Below, piece by piece: positions 18,636-27,825 of a stretch of 64,000 nucleotides of DNA (the stretch's first letter is position 1; each line of letters opens with the position of its first letter). The stretch is from Microvirga brassicacearum (GTDB taxonomy: Bacteria > Pseudomonadota > Alphaproteobacteria > Rhizobiales > Beijerinckiaceae), in the NCBI RefSeq assembly GCF_008757455.1, contig NZ_VCMV01000024.1, positions 121,031-185,030 of the forward strand, in the 5' to 3' direction. Position numbers and translations under genes: made by a program. Under the pieces are notes generated by a model that searched no databases, was not told the origin of the DNA, and saw nothing but the letters and a program-made list of their open reading frames with translations.

Positions 18636-18761
18636 CGGTGTGACTCATAAGGCTGCCTTATGCCAGCCCCTTCGCTTCCGCTTTGTCAAGACCGGCCGCC
18701 GGGCTCACCATCCGGGGCGATCGCCGGACATCTCCGGCTCTATTAAAGCGGAAGACAGGCC

Positions 18762-18983
18762 ATGAGACACGAAGACATTGGTCGCGCGCGGAACGTGGAG
18801 AGCGTCTGGCTGCGCATCAGGCTTTGGCTCTATCCCTCGCTGAAGGCGAGGACACCGGTGGTCAATGATTTCAGCCACCTCACGGAGCACCAGCGGCGCG
18901 ATATCGGGCTCCCTGAACCGACCCGCTATTTCGACTGGAATGCACTTCAGGCAGAAGAGCGGTTCCCGGATTTCACGAGGTAA
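18762..18983 (+). CDS. DUF1127-like small protein
   Basis: A 73-residue protein with a basic amphipathic N-terminal part (SVWLRIRLWLYPSLKA) and the DUF1127 signature LTEHQRRDIGLPEPTRYF. Short DUF1127 proteins in alphaproteobacteria are often stress- or nutrient-regulated, and some affect RNA turnover or phosphate/carbon metabolism. Its 3' end overlaps the convergent Na/Pi cotransporter gene by 11 nt. Confidence 0.8.
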   Translation: MRHEDIGRARNVESVWLRIRLWLYPSLKARTPVVNDFSHLTEHQRRDIGLPEPTRYFDWNALQAEERFPDFTR

Positions 18984-20616
18984 GGCGGCTCGGTTTGAGA
19001 TCGCCGCTCTGCTCGAGCAGCGAATGCGCGGTCGAGGCGATATGGGCCTCGATTCGCTTGAGATCGCGCACGATGTCGAGTTGCAGAGCGCTGGTGTCGC
19101 CGGCGGATTTGCCTGAGCGCAATTGCTCGAAATGCCGTTGGGTCATGGTCCGCTCGAAATCGCGGAACCGTTCTTTCTCGGCCACCAGACGGCGCGCCGA
19201 TCCGATATCCTGGAACATCAGCACGGATGCGGCGAGATGCAGGTGCTCGAGAAGCTTGCCGTGCATCTGGTCGATCTCGGCGAGGCTGTCCTTCGGCAGG
19301 CGGAGGTGATTTTTGATCCGCTTCGCCGCGAGTTCCATCAGGTTCTTGTCGATGATATCGCCCGCATGTTCGAGGTTGATGGCGAATGCCAGAATATCCG
19401 ACAACCGCTTCGCCTCCTCGTCGTTCAGCGCCTCGTGGTTGATCGAGCTGAGATAGCGCCGCACGGCGCTATAGAGGCGGTCCACCACGTCATCGGTCCG
19501 GCTCACGGCCTCGACCTCGCTCATGCCGCCGTCGTGAAACAGGTCCTGCGATCCGCGCAGCATCGTCTCGACGATATCGCCCATGCGCAGTACCTCGCGC
19601 GCCGCGTTGGAGAGCGCGACCGAGGGCGTGTCGAGCGCATCATTATCGAGATATTGCGGAACGCCGGGGTCGGAGGAGCGGACCCGGTCGGGGAATGCCT
19701 TCAGCAGAAGCCGCGCGATCCACGGCAGCGGCAGGATGAAGAGGGCCGCCAGCACGACGTTGAACATCGTGTGGAAATTTGCCGCCAGTCGCGCCGGAGT
19801 CGGATCGAACATCATGAGGTACGACAGGATGGGATTGATGAGCGGCAGAGCGATGACGCAGCCGATGATCCGAATCGCGAGATTGCCGATGGGAACGCGC
19901 AGCTTCACCGGATCGCCGCCGGTCGCGTCCACCAACGGATTGAGCGCCGTGCCCAGGTTGGCGCCGAGAACCATCGCAAGGGCCGAATGGCCATCGATCA
20001 CGCCGGCGGTGGACAGGGACATGATGAACAACAGGGCCGCCACGCTCGAATGCGCGGCCCACGCCAGAATGGTCGCCAGCAGCACCAGGATCAGAGGATC
20101 GGGCGCAATCGCGGCGAGCAGGCTCTTGAGCACGACCGAGGATTCGATGGGATGGATCGTCTCGGACAACAGATGGAGCGACAACAGCATGAGTCCGAGG
20201 CCGATGGTCACGCGGCCGAGATCGCGCACGCGGCTCGACGAGCCGCGCCGATAGGCGAAATAGCCTACGAAAATCAGCACCGGGAAAATCAGCGTGATGT
20301 CGAAGGACAGGACCTGCACGATAAGCGTGGTGCCGACATTCGCCCCCAGCATCACCGCCAGCGCCGGCACCAGATCGACCGCGCCGCCCGCGGTGAAGGA
20401 GGAGACCATCAGGGCCGTGGCGGTGCTGCTCTGCAGGACCGTCGTCACGCCCAACCCGGCCAGGAAGGCCCGTATCCGGGTGCGCAGGCCGACACCGAGA
20501 ATCCACCTGAGGTCGCTGCCGAACGCGCGCTGGACCCCGCTATTGACCATATTGATGCCCCAGAGGAGCAGGGCGATCTCACCGAACAGGTGTATCAGGA
20601 CGGCAGTCGCGGACAT
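18973..20616 (-). CDS. Na+/phosphate cotransporter family protein with PhoU-like C-terminus
   Basis: A 547-residue membrane protein with the two inverted Na/Pi repeats marked by QSSTATALMVSSFTAGG with LGANVGTTLIVQ, and AHSSVAALLFIMSL with LGANLGTALNPL. A hydrophilic PhoU-like helical domain follows from about residue 340 (GDIVETMLRGSQDLFHDGGM onward). It likely imports or exports phosphate using sodium. It starts at ATG 20616 and reads convergently into the DUF1127 gene. Confidence 0.92.
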   Translation of the reverse strand: MSATAVLIHLFGEIALLLWGINMVNSGVQRAFGSDLRWILGVGLRTRIRAFLAGLGVTTVLQSSTATALMVSSFTAGGAVDLVPALAVMLGANVGTTLIVQVLSFDITLIFPVLIFVGYFAYRRGSSSRVRDLGRVTIGLGLMLLSLHLLSETIHPIESSVVLKSLLAAIAPDPLILVLLATILAWAAHSSVAALLFIMSLSTAGVIDGHSALAMVLGANLGTALNPLVDATGGDPVKLRVPIGNLAIRIIGCVIALPLINPILSYLMMFDPTPARLAANFHTMFNVVLAALFILPLPWIARLLLKAFPDRVRSSDPGVPQYLDNDALDTPSVALSNAAREVLRMGDIVETMLRGSQDLFHDGGMSEVEAVSRTDDVVDRLYSAVRRYLSSINHEALNDEEAKRLSDILAFAINLEHAGDIIDKNLMELAAKRIKNHLRLPKDSLAEIDQMHGKLLEHLHLAASVLMFQDIGSARRLVAEKERFRDFERTMTQRHFEQLRSGKSAGDTSALQLDIVRDLKRIEAHIASTAHSLLEQSGDLKPSRLTS

Positions 20617-20746
20617 TCATTCCTCAGGGCTTGGGGGCGGACCTCATCTTCCTGCTTAATCCCGTCAGGGCGATCCGGCAATCAGGTTGCCGGCTAATCA
20701 TGATGACACGGTGACCAATCCCCTGAAAGTGCAGGAAATTGGGGGG

Positions 20747-21382
20747 TCAGATCGGAGGAAGCCGCAGCCATCCAGTCAAGGCGGTGAGGATGAGGTTGAC
20801 GGAGAGAGCCGCCAGAATGACGCCCATGACCCGCCGCATGACGTTGGTGCCGCCCGGTCCGATCGCCCGCACGATGACGTCGCCCAGCAGGAAGATCACC
20901 AGCAGCAGGCCAAGCACCGCCGCTAGCACCCCGAACGTGTCGAGTTGCTCGGCAAACGTGAAGCGGTTGTTGTCGGTGAGGATGATGATCGCCAGCATGC
21001 TGCCGGGGCCGGCGATGATCGGCGTTGCAAGCGGGTAAATTGCGACGCCGAGAGCGCCTTCCCCGGCATCGTCTGCGGGGCTTTTGGGCGAAAGCGGCTG
21101 CCCCAGCACCATCGCGATGGAGAAGAGCAGCAGGATAATGCCTCCCGCGATCTGGAATGACACCAGCGAGATTCCCATCGCGTGCAGCAGATGCTGCCCG
21201 GCAATGCCGAAGAACAACAGGATGGCGTACGAGAAGATGACGGCAAGCACCGCCGCGCGCCGCCTCTCCTGCCGGGTCAGATCCGCCGTCGCGCCGAGAA
21301 ACAGCGGCAGGTGGCTGATCGGGTCGAGCATCGCCCACAGCGTGAAGAATTGGTTCAGCAGCAATGTCTGGTCTTCCAGCAT
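20747..21382 (-). CDS. MarC family integral membrane protein
   Basis: A 211-residue protein with six predicted hydrophobic helices, beginning MLEDQTLLLNQFFTLWAMLD and containing the MarC features DPISHLPLFL, FQIAGGIILLLFSIAM, IYPLATPIIAGPGSMLAII and GTNVMRRVMGVILAALSV. The function of MarC proteins is unsettled; the original link to multiple antibiotic resistance was not upheld. The ATG at 21382 starts the conserved part; further upstream reading is non-conserved. Probably co-transcribed with the DUF1622 gene 17 nt upstream. Confidence 0.88.
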   Translation of the reverse strand: MLEDQTLLLNQFFTLWAMLDPISHLPLFLGATADLTRQERRRAAVLAVIFSYAILLFFGIAGQHLLHAMGISLVSFQIAGGIILLLFSIAMVLGQPLSPKSPADDAGEGALGVAIYPLATPIIAGPGSMLAIIILTDNNRFTFAEQLDTFGVLAAVLGLLLVIFLLGDVIVRAIGPGGTNVMRRVMGVILAALSVNLILTALTGWLRLPPI

Positions 21383-21399
21383 GATCGCTCGCGGGAGGT

Positions 21400-21774
21400 T
21401 TACGAAAGAGTTTCGTTGCGCGGCTCGCCCTGGCGCTGCCACGGCCACCGTCCCTCGATCTCGACCTCGAGCGAGAAGCTGAGGAACGTCCGAATAAGGA
21501 CGATGCCGGCGAGAATCGCAAGGCTTTGCAGGGTCGGCTCGATCGCCACCGTGTTGATGATGTCGGCGGCGACGAGGAATTCGAGACCAAGCAGAATCGC
21601 CCGTCCGACGCTCGACCGATATCCCGAATAGGCCTCCGTCCCCTGGCTGCTCGCGCGGATCTGGCGCAGATAGGCGATCGTTCCCGTCAGCAGACCGATG
21701 ACGATGATGGCGATGCCGCCGACTTCGATCAGCCTGGTCGTCACACGCAAGGCCGAAATAAACCACTCGTCCAT
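21400..21774 (-). CDS. DUF1622 family membrane protein
   Basis: A 124-residue protein with three hydrophobic stretches (GGIAIIVIGLLTGTIAYL, SVGRAILLGLEFLVAADII, LAILAGIVLIRTFLSFSLEV) and the DUF1622 hallmark RTFLSFSLEVEIEGRWPW. Function unknown. The ATG at 21774 begins the conserved region. Transcribed ahead of marC and divergently from the ATC-hydrolase-like gene. Confidence 0.87.
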   Translation of the reverse strand: MDEWFISALRVTTRLIEVGGIAIIVIGLLTGTIAYLRQIRASSQGTEAYSGYRSSVGRAILLGLEFLVAADIINTVAIEPTLQSLAILAGIVLIRTFLSFSLEVEIEGRWPWQRQGEPRNETLS

Positions 21775-21935
21775 CGTTATCCGATCTGCAGGTCGCAGCG
21801 GCATCAAAGCACACCGGGGCTGAATGGAACAAGCGGTCGCAAGAGATGGTTTGAGCGCTGACGCCCGTTGTCCTACGGTAAATGGCGACCTCTGCCAAAC
21901 CACCACTGACAAGCGACCCAAGGAGGATGACGGCA

Positions 21936-22439
21936 ATGGGCGATGCGATCGAATCCCTGCGACGCGAACTCGAAGACGCTTTCCAGAACAGGGCGCATCT
22001 CTACCGGTTGATGCTGGATGAACTCGAGAGCGAGGTCGGCCACGACCGGGCAGTCGTGCTCATGTCGCGCGCGCTTGAGCGTCGCGGACGAGAGGTTGCG
22101 GCCGTGCTCTTCTCCGATACGCCGCCGGAACCTGAGGCGGTCGGCCGGCGCTTCCTTTCGGTCAGTCCCGATGGCGGGCGGATGTATCCGCACGAGGCTG
22201 AGGTCACGCCGTGCGCGATGGAGATCCGGGTCCATCGCTGCCCGCTGAAGGATGCGTGGCGCGCCTCCAACCTGCCGGCCGATCGCGTTGCCACCCTGTG
22301 CCGTCTCGCCGGAGCCTTCGACAAGGGATTGTTCGAAGCCGCGGGCGTAGGTTTCTCCAACGCCACCTGGAGCGAGCAGCGCGGCGGTGGCTGCTGCTGG
22401 ATCAAGCTGGAGCAACCGGATCAGGTCGCCGGCGGCTAA
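21936..22439 (+). CDS. ATC-hydrolase family protein (diverged paralogue)
   Basis: A 167-residue protein. Its C-terminal half aligns with the ATC-hydrolase-family protein at 24826-25305: both have RC near mid-protein (VHRCPLKDAW / VTRCRYAEMY), a second Cys (LCRLAGAFDKG / LSCNRDGSFCEG) and a final Gly-Cys-aromatic block (GGGCCWIKLEQ / GASHCDFRYRY). The family is named for hydrolysis of L-2-amino-thiazoline-4-carboxylate, but most members are uncharacterised. The start at 21936 is favoured by AGGAGG at 21921-21926; an ATG at 21927 is too close to it. Confidence 0.65.
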   Translation: MGDAIESLRRELEDAFQNRAHLYRLMLDELESEVGHDRAVVLMSRALERRGREVAAVLFSDTPPEPEAVGRRFLSVSPDGGRMYPHEAEVTPCAMEIRVHRCPLKDAWRASNLPADRVATLCRLAGAFDKGLFEAAGVGFSNATWSEQRGGGCCWIKLEQPDQVAGG

Positions 22440-22505
22440 CGTGCCGACACGATCGTCTTACTCCACCCCGCAAGAAATCGCATTTCACCCGTATGGATTT
22501 TTAAA

Positions 22506-23348
22506 ATGTCCCAGCCCGTTCCCGTTCTCGATCACGCCGTCGTCAATGTTCTGGGAGAACTAGATCGCGCGGCCGAACAATATCGCCGGCTCGGTTTTCA
22601 ACTCAGCGAACGCGGGCATCATACGCTCGGCTCAAGCAACCATCTGGCAATTTTCGGCGAGAATTATCTCGAACTTCTCGGCTTCGAACCGGGGCGGCAG
22701 ACCGAACGGGCCGACTTGTGGAAGCATCCCGCCGGCCTCACCGGCCTCGTCTTCAAGACCACCGACTCGCTTGGCCTGCACGCCGATTTGTCCCAAAAGG
22801 GCATCCCGGTCGAGAACCCTGCCGAGTTCTCGCGTCCGGTCGCCCTCCCCGATGGATCCCGCGACGCATCGTTTCGGGTCGTGCGGCTCGGGACGCAACT
22901 GGTTCCAAACGGGCGCGTCTTCTTCTGCCATCACTTCACGCCCGAACTGGTCTGGCGCGACGAGTGGCGGCAACATCCGAACGGCGTCACCGATATCGTC
23001 GAGTTCATCATCGCGGCCACGGATCCGCAAAAGACCTCCGACCTCTATCGCTCGATATTCGGCGCCCAAGCCATCACCAACCTGCCGGATGGCGCCGCCT
23101 TGCGGGCGGGCCGTGCCACCGTGCTTTTTCTAACACCGCAGGAGGTCGAAAATCGGTTCGGCGAGGACGCAGCTCCCATCAGCGCGGACGGCACCGATCG
23201 GATGGTTGCGCTCACCCTGAAGACGCGCTCGCTCGCAAAGGTCGACGCGCTTCTTGTCACGAACGGCGTTGCGTTCGAGCGGGAGGAAGAGCGGATCGTC
23301 GTGCCGCACACGGATGCGGAAGGCGTCGCCCTCGCGTTCGTGGAATAA
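22506..23348 (+). CDS. VOC-superfamily (glyoxalase-like) protein
   Basis: A 280-residue protein with two vicinal-oxygen-chelate modules. The first has LDHAVVNVLGELDRAAEQYR and GSSNHLAIFGENYLELLG; the second has DIVEFIIAATDPQKTSDLYR. This is the Glyoxalase_3-like pattern seen in putative dioxygenases and isomerases. H10 and E55-type ligands suggest a metal site. No clear Shine-Dalgarno precedes ATG 22506. It is convergent with the flavoprotein at 23351-24814, with stops 2 nt apart, and may act in the same pathway, but that is conjecture. Confidence 0.85.
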   Translation: MSQPVPVLDHAVVNVLGELDRAAEQYRRLGFQLSERGHHTLGSSNHLAIFGENYLELLGFEPGRQTERADLWKHPAGLTGLVFKTTDSLGLHADLSQKGIPVENPAEFSRPVALPDGSRDASFRVVRLGTQLVPNGRVFFCHHFTPELVWRDEWRQHPNGVTDIVEFIIAATDPQKTSDLYRSIFGAQAITNLPDGAALRAGRATVLFLTPQEVENRFGEDAAPISADGTDRMVALTLKTRSLAKVDALLVTNGVAFEREEERIVVPHTDAEGVALAFVE

Positions 23349-23350
23349 TT

Positions 23351-24814
23351 TTACCGTCGGACGAAGAACGGGGTGCCCTGCAGTTCCGGCTCGTCGAACG
23401 CCTCTAGCGTGCGGCGGATCGGGCCGATATCCTCGCGGAACAGGCTCTTGACGATGGCGCTCGACACCCTTTCGGCCGCCACGTTGACGCCCGGAATATC
23501 GCTTGCAATCGCGCCGTGGCTGAGCGCCGCTCCGTGATTGACGAGGTGAATGCGCGAGATATCCGGGCAGCATCCGGGTTCCCGCTCGAGCAATTCGAAT
23601 CCCTCGCCGAGATAGGGAAAGTCGCCGAGCTCGGGCCGCCGCAGATCGCTCGGCGGTTCGTAGCGGTCCCGCCAGCGCGCGGTGAACGACGACAATGCGG
23701 CGATCTCCGGGATTGACTCAGCGTCCACCTGAAAGCCGGTTCCGACGATGAGGAAATCGTGCACCGTCGGCTGATCCGTCCCGCGGATGCGAACCAAGGC
23801 CTTGTCGTCCAGCCGCTGCGCTCTTTCGACAGGTTGGCCAAGATGAATATGAAACGCCGCCTGCCGCAAGGCCCGCCGTACCGTCTCATGCGGCGGCGGC
23901 GCCTGAACGTCGTTGAGGTAAGCGAACAAGGCCCAGCGCTCCGCATCGTCGAGCGCGCTCCAACCGTGAAAATAGCCCGGCGAGGCAGAGCCGCGGCCCT
24001 TGTTGATCTGCGGCAGGCTGTGGCGTCGCACATACATGTCCACACGCGCGGCCCCTTTCTCAAGGGCCGTCGCCGCATTGTCCCAGGCCGACGCACCGCC
24101 GCCGACAACGCCGATGCTGCGGCCGCGCAGCTGCGCGAAATCGATGGTCTCATTGGTGTGGGCGGCGAGATCCGGCCAAAGGTCCGCGTCGATGAAGTCC
24201 GGAATCTTGTCGCCGCCGGCGCCGCCGCGTCCGGTCGCCAGCACGACGCGGCGCGCGAAAAACGTGCTCGCGCCGCGCGGCGCCTCGGTGTCGATTTTCA
24301 GCAATCCGTCAGCGGGCGTGATGCGCGTCACCGCGATCTCATGCTCGACCGGCAGGCTCAGGACACGCTGCAGAAAGGCGAGATAATCGACCCAGGTCGC
24401 GTTCTCGATCTTGTAGAGCGTGTCCCACGCTTCCGGACCGAACGCGGCCTCATACCACGCGCGGAAGCTCAATGAGGGAATTCCCAGAGCAGGACCCGGC
24501 AATGTCTTGGGCGACCGCAACGTGTCCATGCGCGCGAATGTCAGCCACGGGCCTTCATTGCCCGCAGATGCACGCTCCAGGATCCGGATGTTGCGCACAC
24601 CCTTGAAGATCAGGGCTGCGGCTGCGGCGATGCCGTTCATCCCGGCGCCCACCACGACCACATCGGTGACGGCATTTCCATCCGCCGTGCGGACGCTGGC
24701 CGGCCAGTTGGCGGCCGGAAGGTTGAGAATTTCCAGATCGCGGGCGATCCGGCGTTCAAGGTCACCGATGCCGCTCTCCGACGACAGGACGATGCTGTGC
24801 AACAGGCTATCCAC
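23351..24814 (-). CDS. FAD/NAD(P)-dependent oxidoreductase, FMO-like
   Basis: A 487-residue flavoprotein. An FAD-binding Rossmann motif VVVGAGMNGIAAAAAL (about residue 53) is followed by a second dinucleotide motif GVVGGGASAWDNA (about residue 237) and a late VGTGFQVD segment, the layout of flavin-containing monooxygenases and SidA-like hydroxylases. It is the last gene of the minus-strand cassette, 11 nt after the ATC-hydrolase-family gene, suggesting oxygenation of an imported substrate. The substrate is unknown. Confidence 0.85.
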   Translation of the reverse strand: MDSLLHSIVLSSESGIGDLERRIARDLEILNLPAANWPASVRTADGNAVTDVVVVGAGMNGIAAAAALIFKGVRNIRILERASAGNEGPWLTFARMDTLRSPKTLPGPALGIPSLSFRAWYEAAFGPEAWDTLYKIENATWVDYLAFLQRVLSLPVEHEIAVTRITPADGLLKIDTEAPRGASTFFARRVVLATGRGGAGGDKIPDFIDADLWPDLAAHTNETIDFAQLRGRSIGVVGGGASAWDNAATALEKGAARVDMYVRRHSLPQINKGRGSASPGYFHGWSALDDAERWALFAYLNDVQAPPPHETVRRALRQAAFHIHLGQPVERAQRLDDKALVRIRGTDQPTVHDFLIVGTGFQVDAESIPEIAALSSFTARWRDRYEPPSDLRRPELGDFPYLGEGFELLEREPGCCPDISRIHLVNHGAALSHGAIASDIPGVNVAAERVSSAIVKSLFREDIGPIRRTLEAFDEPELQGTPFFVRR

Positions 24815-24825
24815 GTCGTCCCCGC

Positions 24826-25305
24826 TCAGGCTTGTGCATCCGATTCATAGCGGTAGCGGAAATCGCAATGGCTCGCGCCTTCCATGATCGTCTGCGTGCG
24901 CGTCATCTTGAGCCTGGGGTCATAGCCCTCGCAGAACGAGCCATCGCGGTTGCACGACAACAGGCCGCCGATCTCGCCAAGCCCCATCGCCTTGTACATC
25001 TCGGCATAGCGGCAGCGCGTGACGTTGAAGTCGAAATGCGTGTCGTCGCGATGCAGCGGCTCGATTTCGAGGGCGCTTTCGGCGGTCCAGTTCGACTGGA
25101 TGTCGATGAAGCTCTGAAGGCTGGTGCTGCCCTCCGCTTGCTTGGCGAATTGCGCCGCCTGCGCGATCGACGATCGACGCACGGATTCGGAGATGACGCG
25201 CTTGGCCTCCACCTTCCCATGCCGTTCGACGAGCGTCGTGTAGACCTCCTTCAGAAGCTCGGCCTCGATGCGGCGACGCTCGATGATCGGGAGAGTTTGG
25301 GCCAT
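24826..25305 (-). CDS. L-2-amino-thiazoline-4-carboxylic acid hydrolase (ATC hydrolase) family protein
   Basis: A 159-residue protein with the family features: N-terminal helices (EAELLKEVYTTLVERHGKVE), then FNVTRCRYAEMYKAMGLGEI, SCNRDGSFCEGYDP and the terminal LTRTQTIM-like block ending GASHCDFRYRY. AtcB of Pseudomonas opens the thiazoline ring to N-carbamoyl-cysteine; other members are undefined. The ATG at 25305 is 20 nt after the ABC ATPase stop. No N-carbamoyl-cysteine amidohydrolase (AtcC) lies nearby, so the true substrate may differ. Confidence 0.82.
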   Translation of the reverse strand: MAQTLPIIERRRIEAELLKEVYTTLVERHGKVEAKRVISESVRRSSIAQAAQFAKQAEGSTSLQSFIDIQSNWTAESALEIEPLHRDDTHFDFNVTRCRYAEMYKAMGLGEIGGLLSCNRDGSFCEGYDPRLKMTRTQTIMEGASHCDFRYRYESDAQA

Positions 25306-25325
25306 TTTGGGTGCTCCGTTCTGAC

Positions 25326-26990
25326 TTAAAGGAGTTGCGGCGCGAATTCGCGCGTGTCGGCAAGGGCAAGCACCGCATCCGGCGAGACGGGCGGTGTCCA
25401 ATCCCGGCCGGGAACCGAGGCCAGCAGCGCTTTCGTGTAAGGATGGCGCGGCGCTGTGAAGACCTCCGCCGTCAGACCTTCCTCCACCACTTCGCCGTCT
25501 TTCATCACCGCGATGCGATCGCAGATCTGGGCGGCGACACGCAGGTCGTGGGTGATGAAGACCATGGAGAGACCGAGGCGCTTGCGCAGATCCGCCAGCA
25601 GCCGCAAGACCTGCGCCTGAACCGACACATCGAGAGCGGAGACCGGCTCGTCCGCCACCAGAACCTCAGGCCCCAGCGCCAGCGCCCGCGCCAATCCGAT
25701 GCGCTGTCGCTGGCCGCCGGAGAATTCATGCGGATAGCGCTCCGTCGAGTCGGGATCGAGGCCGACAAGCGCGAACAGTTCTTTTGCCCGCGCGAGTGCG
25801 CGCTCGCGGGTTTCGCCGTGGATGATCGGCCCCTGCGCCACCAGTTCGCCGGCCTTGCGACGAGGATTCAAGGATGCGAACGGGTCCTGATAGACCATCT
25901 GGATACGCCGCGTCGCCGCGCGCATTTCTTTTCGCGAAAGGCTCGCCAGATCCGTATCGCCGAGCCTGATCGAGCCCTGGTCCGGGTCGAGCAATCTCAC
26001 CATGCAGCGGGCCAGCGTCGATTTGCCGGAGCCGCTTTCGCCGACGATGCCCAGCGTTCCACCCCGCGGCAGGACGAGGTTTGCATCCTTGACCGCATGC
26101 GTGACGCGGCGGTGGCGGGCCAGCAGGCCGCCCTTGCGGTAGGTTTTCGAGACGTGCTCGATGCGCAGGATGATCTCGCTGCCGGTCATCTGCGGTGGCG
26201 GCGGCACGAGCGGCGGCACGGCTGCGATCAGCGCGCGCGTGTAGGGATGCTGCGGGTCGTTGAGGACATCGATGGCCGGTCCCTCCTCGACCAGCAATCC
26301 CTTCTGCATCACCGCCACACGGTCGGCGATTTCGGCGACGACACCGAAATCGTGCGTGATGAAAAGCACCGCGGTGCCCTTACGCTGCTGCAGCTCGCGG
26401 ATGAGCTTCAGAATCTGCGCCTGCGTCGTCACGTCGAGCGCCGTGGTCGGCTCATCGGCGATGAGCACGCGCGGCTCCAGCGCCAGCGCCATCGCGATCA
26501 TCGCACGCTGGCGCTGGCCGCCGGAGAGTTCGTGCGGGTAGGCGCGACGCGCGGCTTCCGGATCGGGAATGTGAACGTCGCGGAGAAGATCGAGGACGCG
26601 CGCTCTGATTTCCGACGAGCGAAGCGTCGTATGTGTCTCGAACATCTCGCCGATCTGGTCGCCGATGGTGCGCAGCGGATTGAGCGCCGTCATCGGCTCC
26701 TGAAAGATCATGCCGATCCGCGCGCCTCGGATCTGCTGCATCTGCGCATCGTCGAGAGTGAGCAGGTCCTGGCCTTCGAGTAGAATCTTGCCGGCGATCG
26801 CCTGAACCCCGTCGGGCAGAAGGCCCAGGATGGCGCCCGCCGTCATAGACTTGCCGGAGCCGCTCTCGCCGACAACGCACAGGATCTCGTTCGGATGAAG
26901 CTCCAGCGAGACGTTCTCGAGCGCACGCGGCCGGTCCGCGCCGGGCGGCAGGGCGACGGTGAGTGAATCGATGGTGAGAATGGCACTCAT
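25326..26990 (-). CDS. ABC transporter ATP-binding protein with two ATPase domains (DppDF/oligopeptide type)
   Basis: A 554-residue protein with two complete nucleotide-binding domains. The first has Walker [11 protein letters not shown] (about residue 42) and [12 protein letters not shown]; the second has [10 protein letters not shown] (about residue 313) and [12 protein letters not shown]. Each is followed by the peptide-transporter C-terminal extension ([24 protein letters not shown]). It is a natural DppD-DppF fusion. Its ATG overlaps the permease stop by 4 nt. Confidence 0.95.
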   Translation of the reverse strand: MSAILTIDSLTVALPPGADRPRALENVSLELHPNEILCVVGESGSGKSMTAGAILGLLPDGVQAIAGKILLEGQDLLTLDDAQMQQIRGARIGMIFQEPMTALNPLRTIGDQIGEMFETHTTLRSSEIRARVLDLLRDVHIPDPEAARRAYPHELSGGQRQRAMIAMALALEPRVLIADEPTTALDVTTQAQILKLIRELQQRKGTAVLFITHDFGVVAEIADRVAVMQKGLLVEEGPAIDVLNDPQHPYTRALIAAVPPLVPPPPQMTGSEIILRIEHVSKTYRKGGLLARHRRVTHAVKDANLVLPRGGTLGIVGESGSGKSTLARCMVRLLDPDQGSIRLGDTDLASLSRKEMRAATRRIQMVYQDPFASLNPRRKAGELVAQGPIIHGETRERALARAKELFALVGLDPDSTERYPHEFSGGQRQRIGLARALALGPEVLVADEPVSALDVSVQAQVLRLLADLRKRLGLSMVFITHDLRVAAQICDRIAVMKDGEVVEEGLTAEVFTAPRHPYTKALLASVPGRDWTPPVSPDAVLALADTREFAPQLL

Positions 26991-27817
26991 CGGCGCTTCA
27001 ATCTCGGGTTCAGCGCGTCGTTGAGCCCTTGCCCCACCAGCGACACGGCGAGCACCGTCAGCAGAATGACGATTCCGGGAATCGCCGACACGTACCATTG
27101 CGTGCGCAGCACGGACCGGCCGGTGCCGATGAGGTTGCCCCAGGACGGCACGTTGGGATCGGAAAGGTTGAGGAAGGCCAGCGCGCTCTCCAGCAGGATC
27201 GCCGTTGCCATGATGACGCTCGCATAGACGATGACGGGAGGAAGCGCGTTGGGCAGGATTTCGCGAAAGATGATCTGAACATCGCGCATCCCGAGCGTCC
27301 GTGAGGCCTGCACGAATTCCCGGCTCCGAAGCGTCAGGAATTCGGCGCGGGTCAGCCGGGCGGAGGCCGGCCACGAGACGAGGCCGATGGCGATGGTGAC
27401 CGTCTTGATGTCGGAGCCGAAGACCGCGACCAGCACCAGAAGCAGCAGGAAATTCGGCAGGGTCTGAAACGCTTCCGTAATGCGCATCAGCACGTCGTCG
27501 ACGAGACCGCCATAATAGCCCGCCAGCGCGCCGAGCACGATGCCGATGGTGATCGCCAGCAGCGTGGCGACGATGCCGATGAGCAGCGAGATGCGCGCGC
27601 CGTGGAAGATCTGCGCGGCGATATCGCGGCCGGTGGTGTCGGTTCCGAGCCAGAAGCGCGAATTGACGAACGGCCATTGCAAGGGGCGCCCGGCAAGACC
27701 CAGAGGATCCCGCGGGAAAACCAGCGGCGCGGTCAGCGCCATCGCGACCACCAGGAAGAGAAGCAGAAGACCGACGATTGCGGCGGGACTTTTGGCAAGG
27801 CGTGCAACGGTTTCCAT
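26987..27817 (-). CDS. ABC transporter permease, DppC-like
   Basis: A 276-residue inner-membrane protein: N-terminal helix (AAIVGLLLLFLVVAMALTAP), periplasmic segment FWLGTDTTGRDIAAQIFHGA typical of DppC/OppC, then the permease domain with the EAA-like loop REFVQASRTLGMRDVQIIFR. It is second permease of the cassette, 8 nt after the DppB-like gene and overlapping the ATPase start (ATGA). Confidence 0.95.
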   Translation of the reverse strand: METVARLAKSPAAIVGLLLLFLVVAMALTAPLVFPRDPLGLAGRPLQWPFVNSRFWLGTDTTGRDIAAQIFHGARISLLIGIVATLLAITIGIVLGALAGYYGGLVDDVLMRITEAFQTLPNFLLLLVLVAVFGSDIKTVTIAIGLVSWPASARLTRAEFLTLRSREFVQASRTLGMRDVQIIFREILPNALPPVIVYASVIMATAILLESALAFLNLSDPNVPSWGNLIGTGRSVLRTQWYVSAIPGIVILLTVLAVSLVGQGLNDALNPRLKRR

Positions 27818-27825
27818 CGCCGGCC

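Noticed and set aside
19123..20697. Long plus-strand frame opposite the Na/Pi cotransporter
   Set aside because: Gln/His/Arg-rich shadow of a membrane-protein gene; no domain.
26991..27677. Upstream extension of the double-ATPase frame over the DppC-like permease
   Set aside because: The extension overlaps a well-defined permease in another frame and lacks domains; the ATG at 26990 with the ATGA overlap explains the gene.
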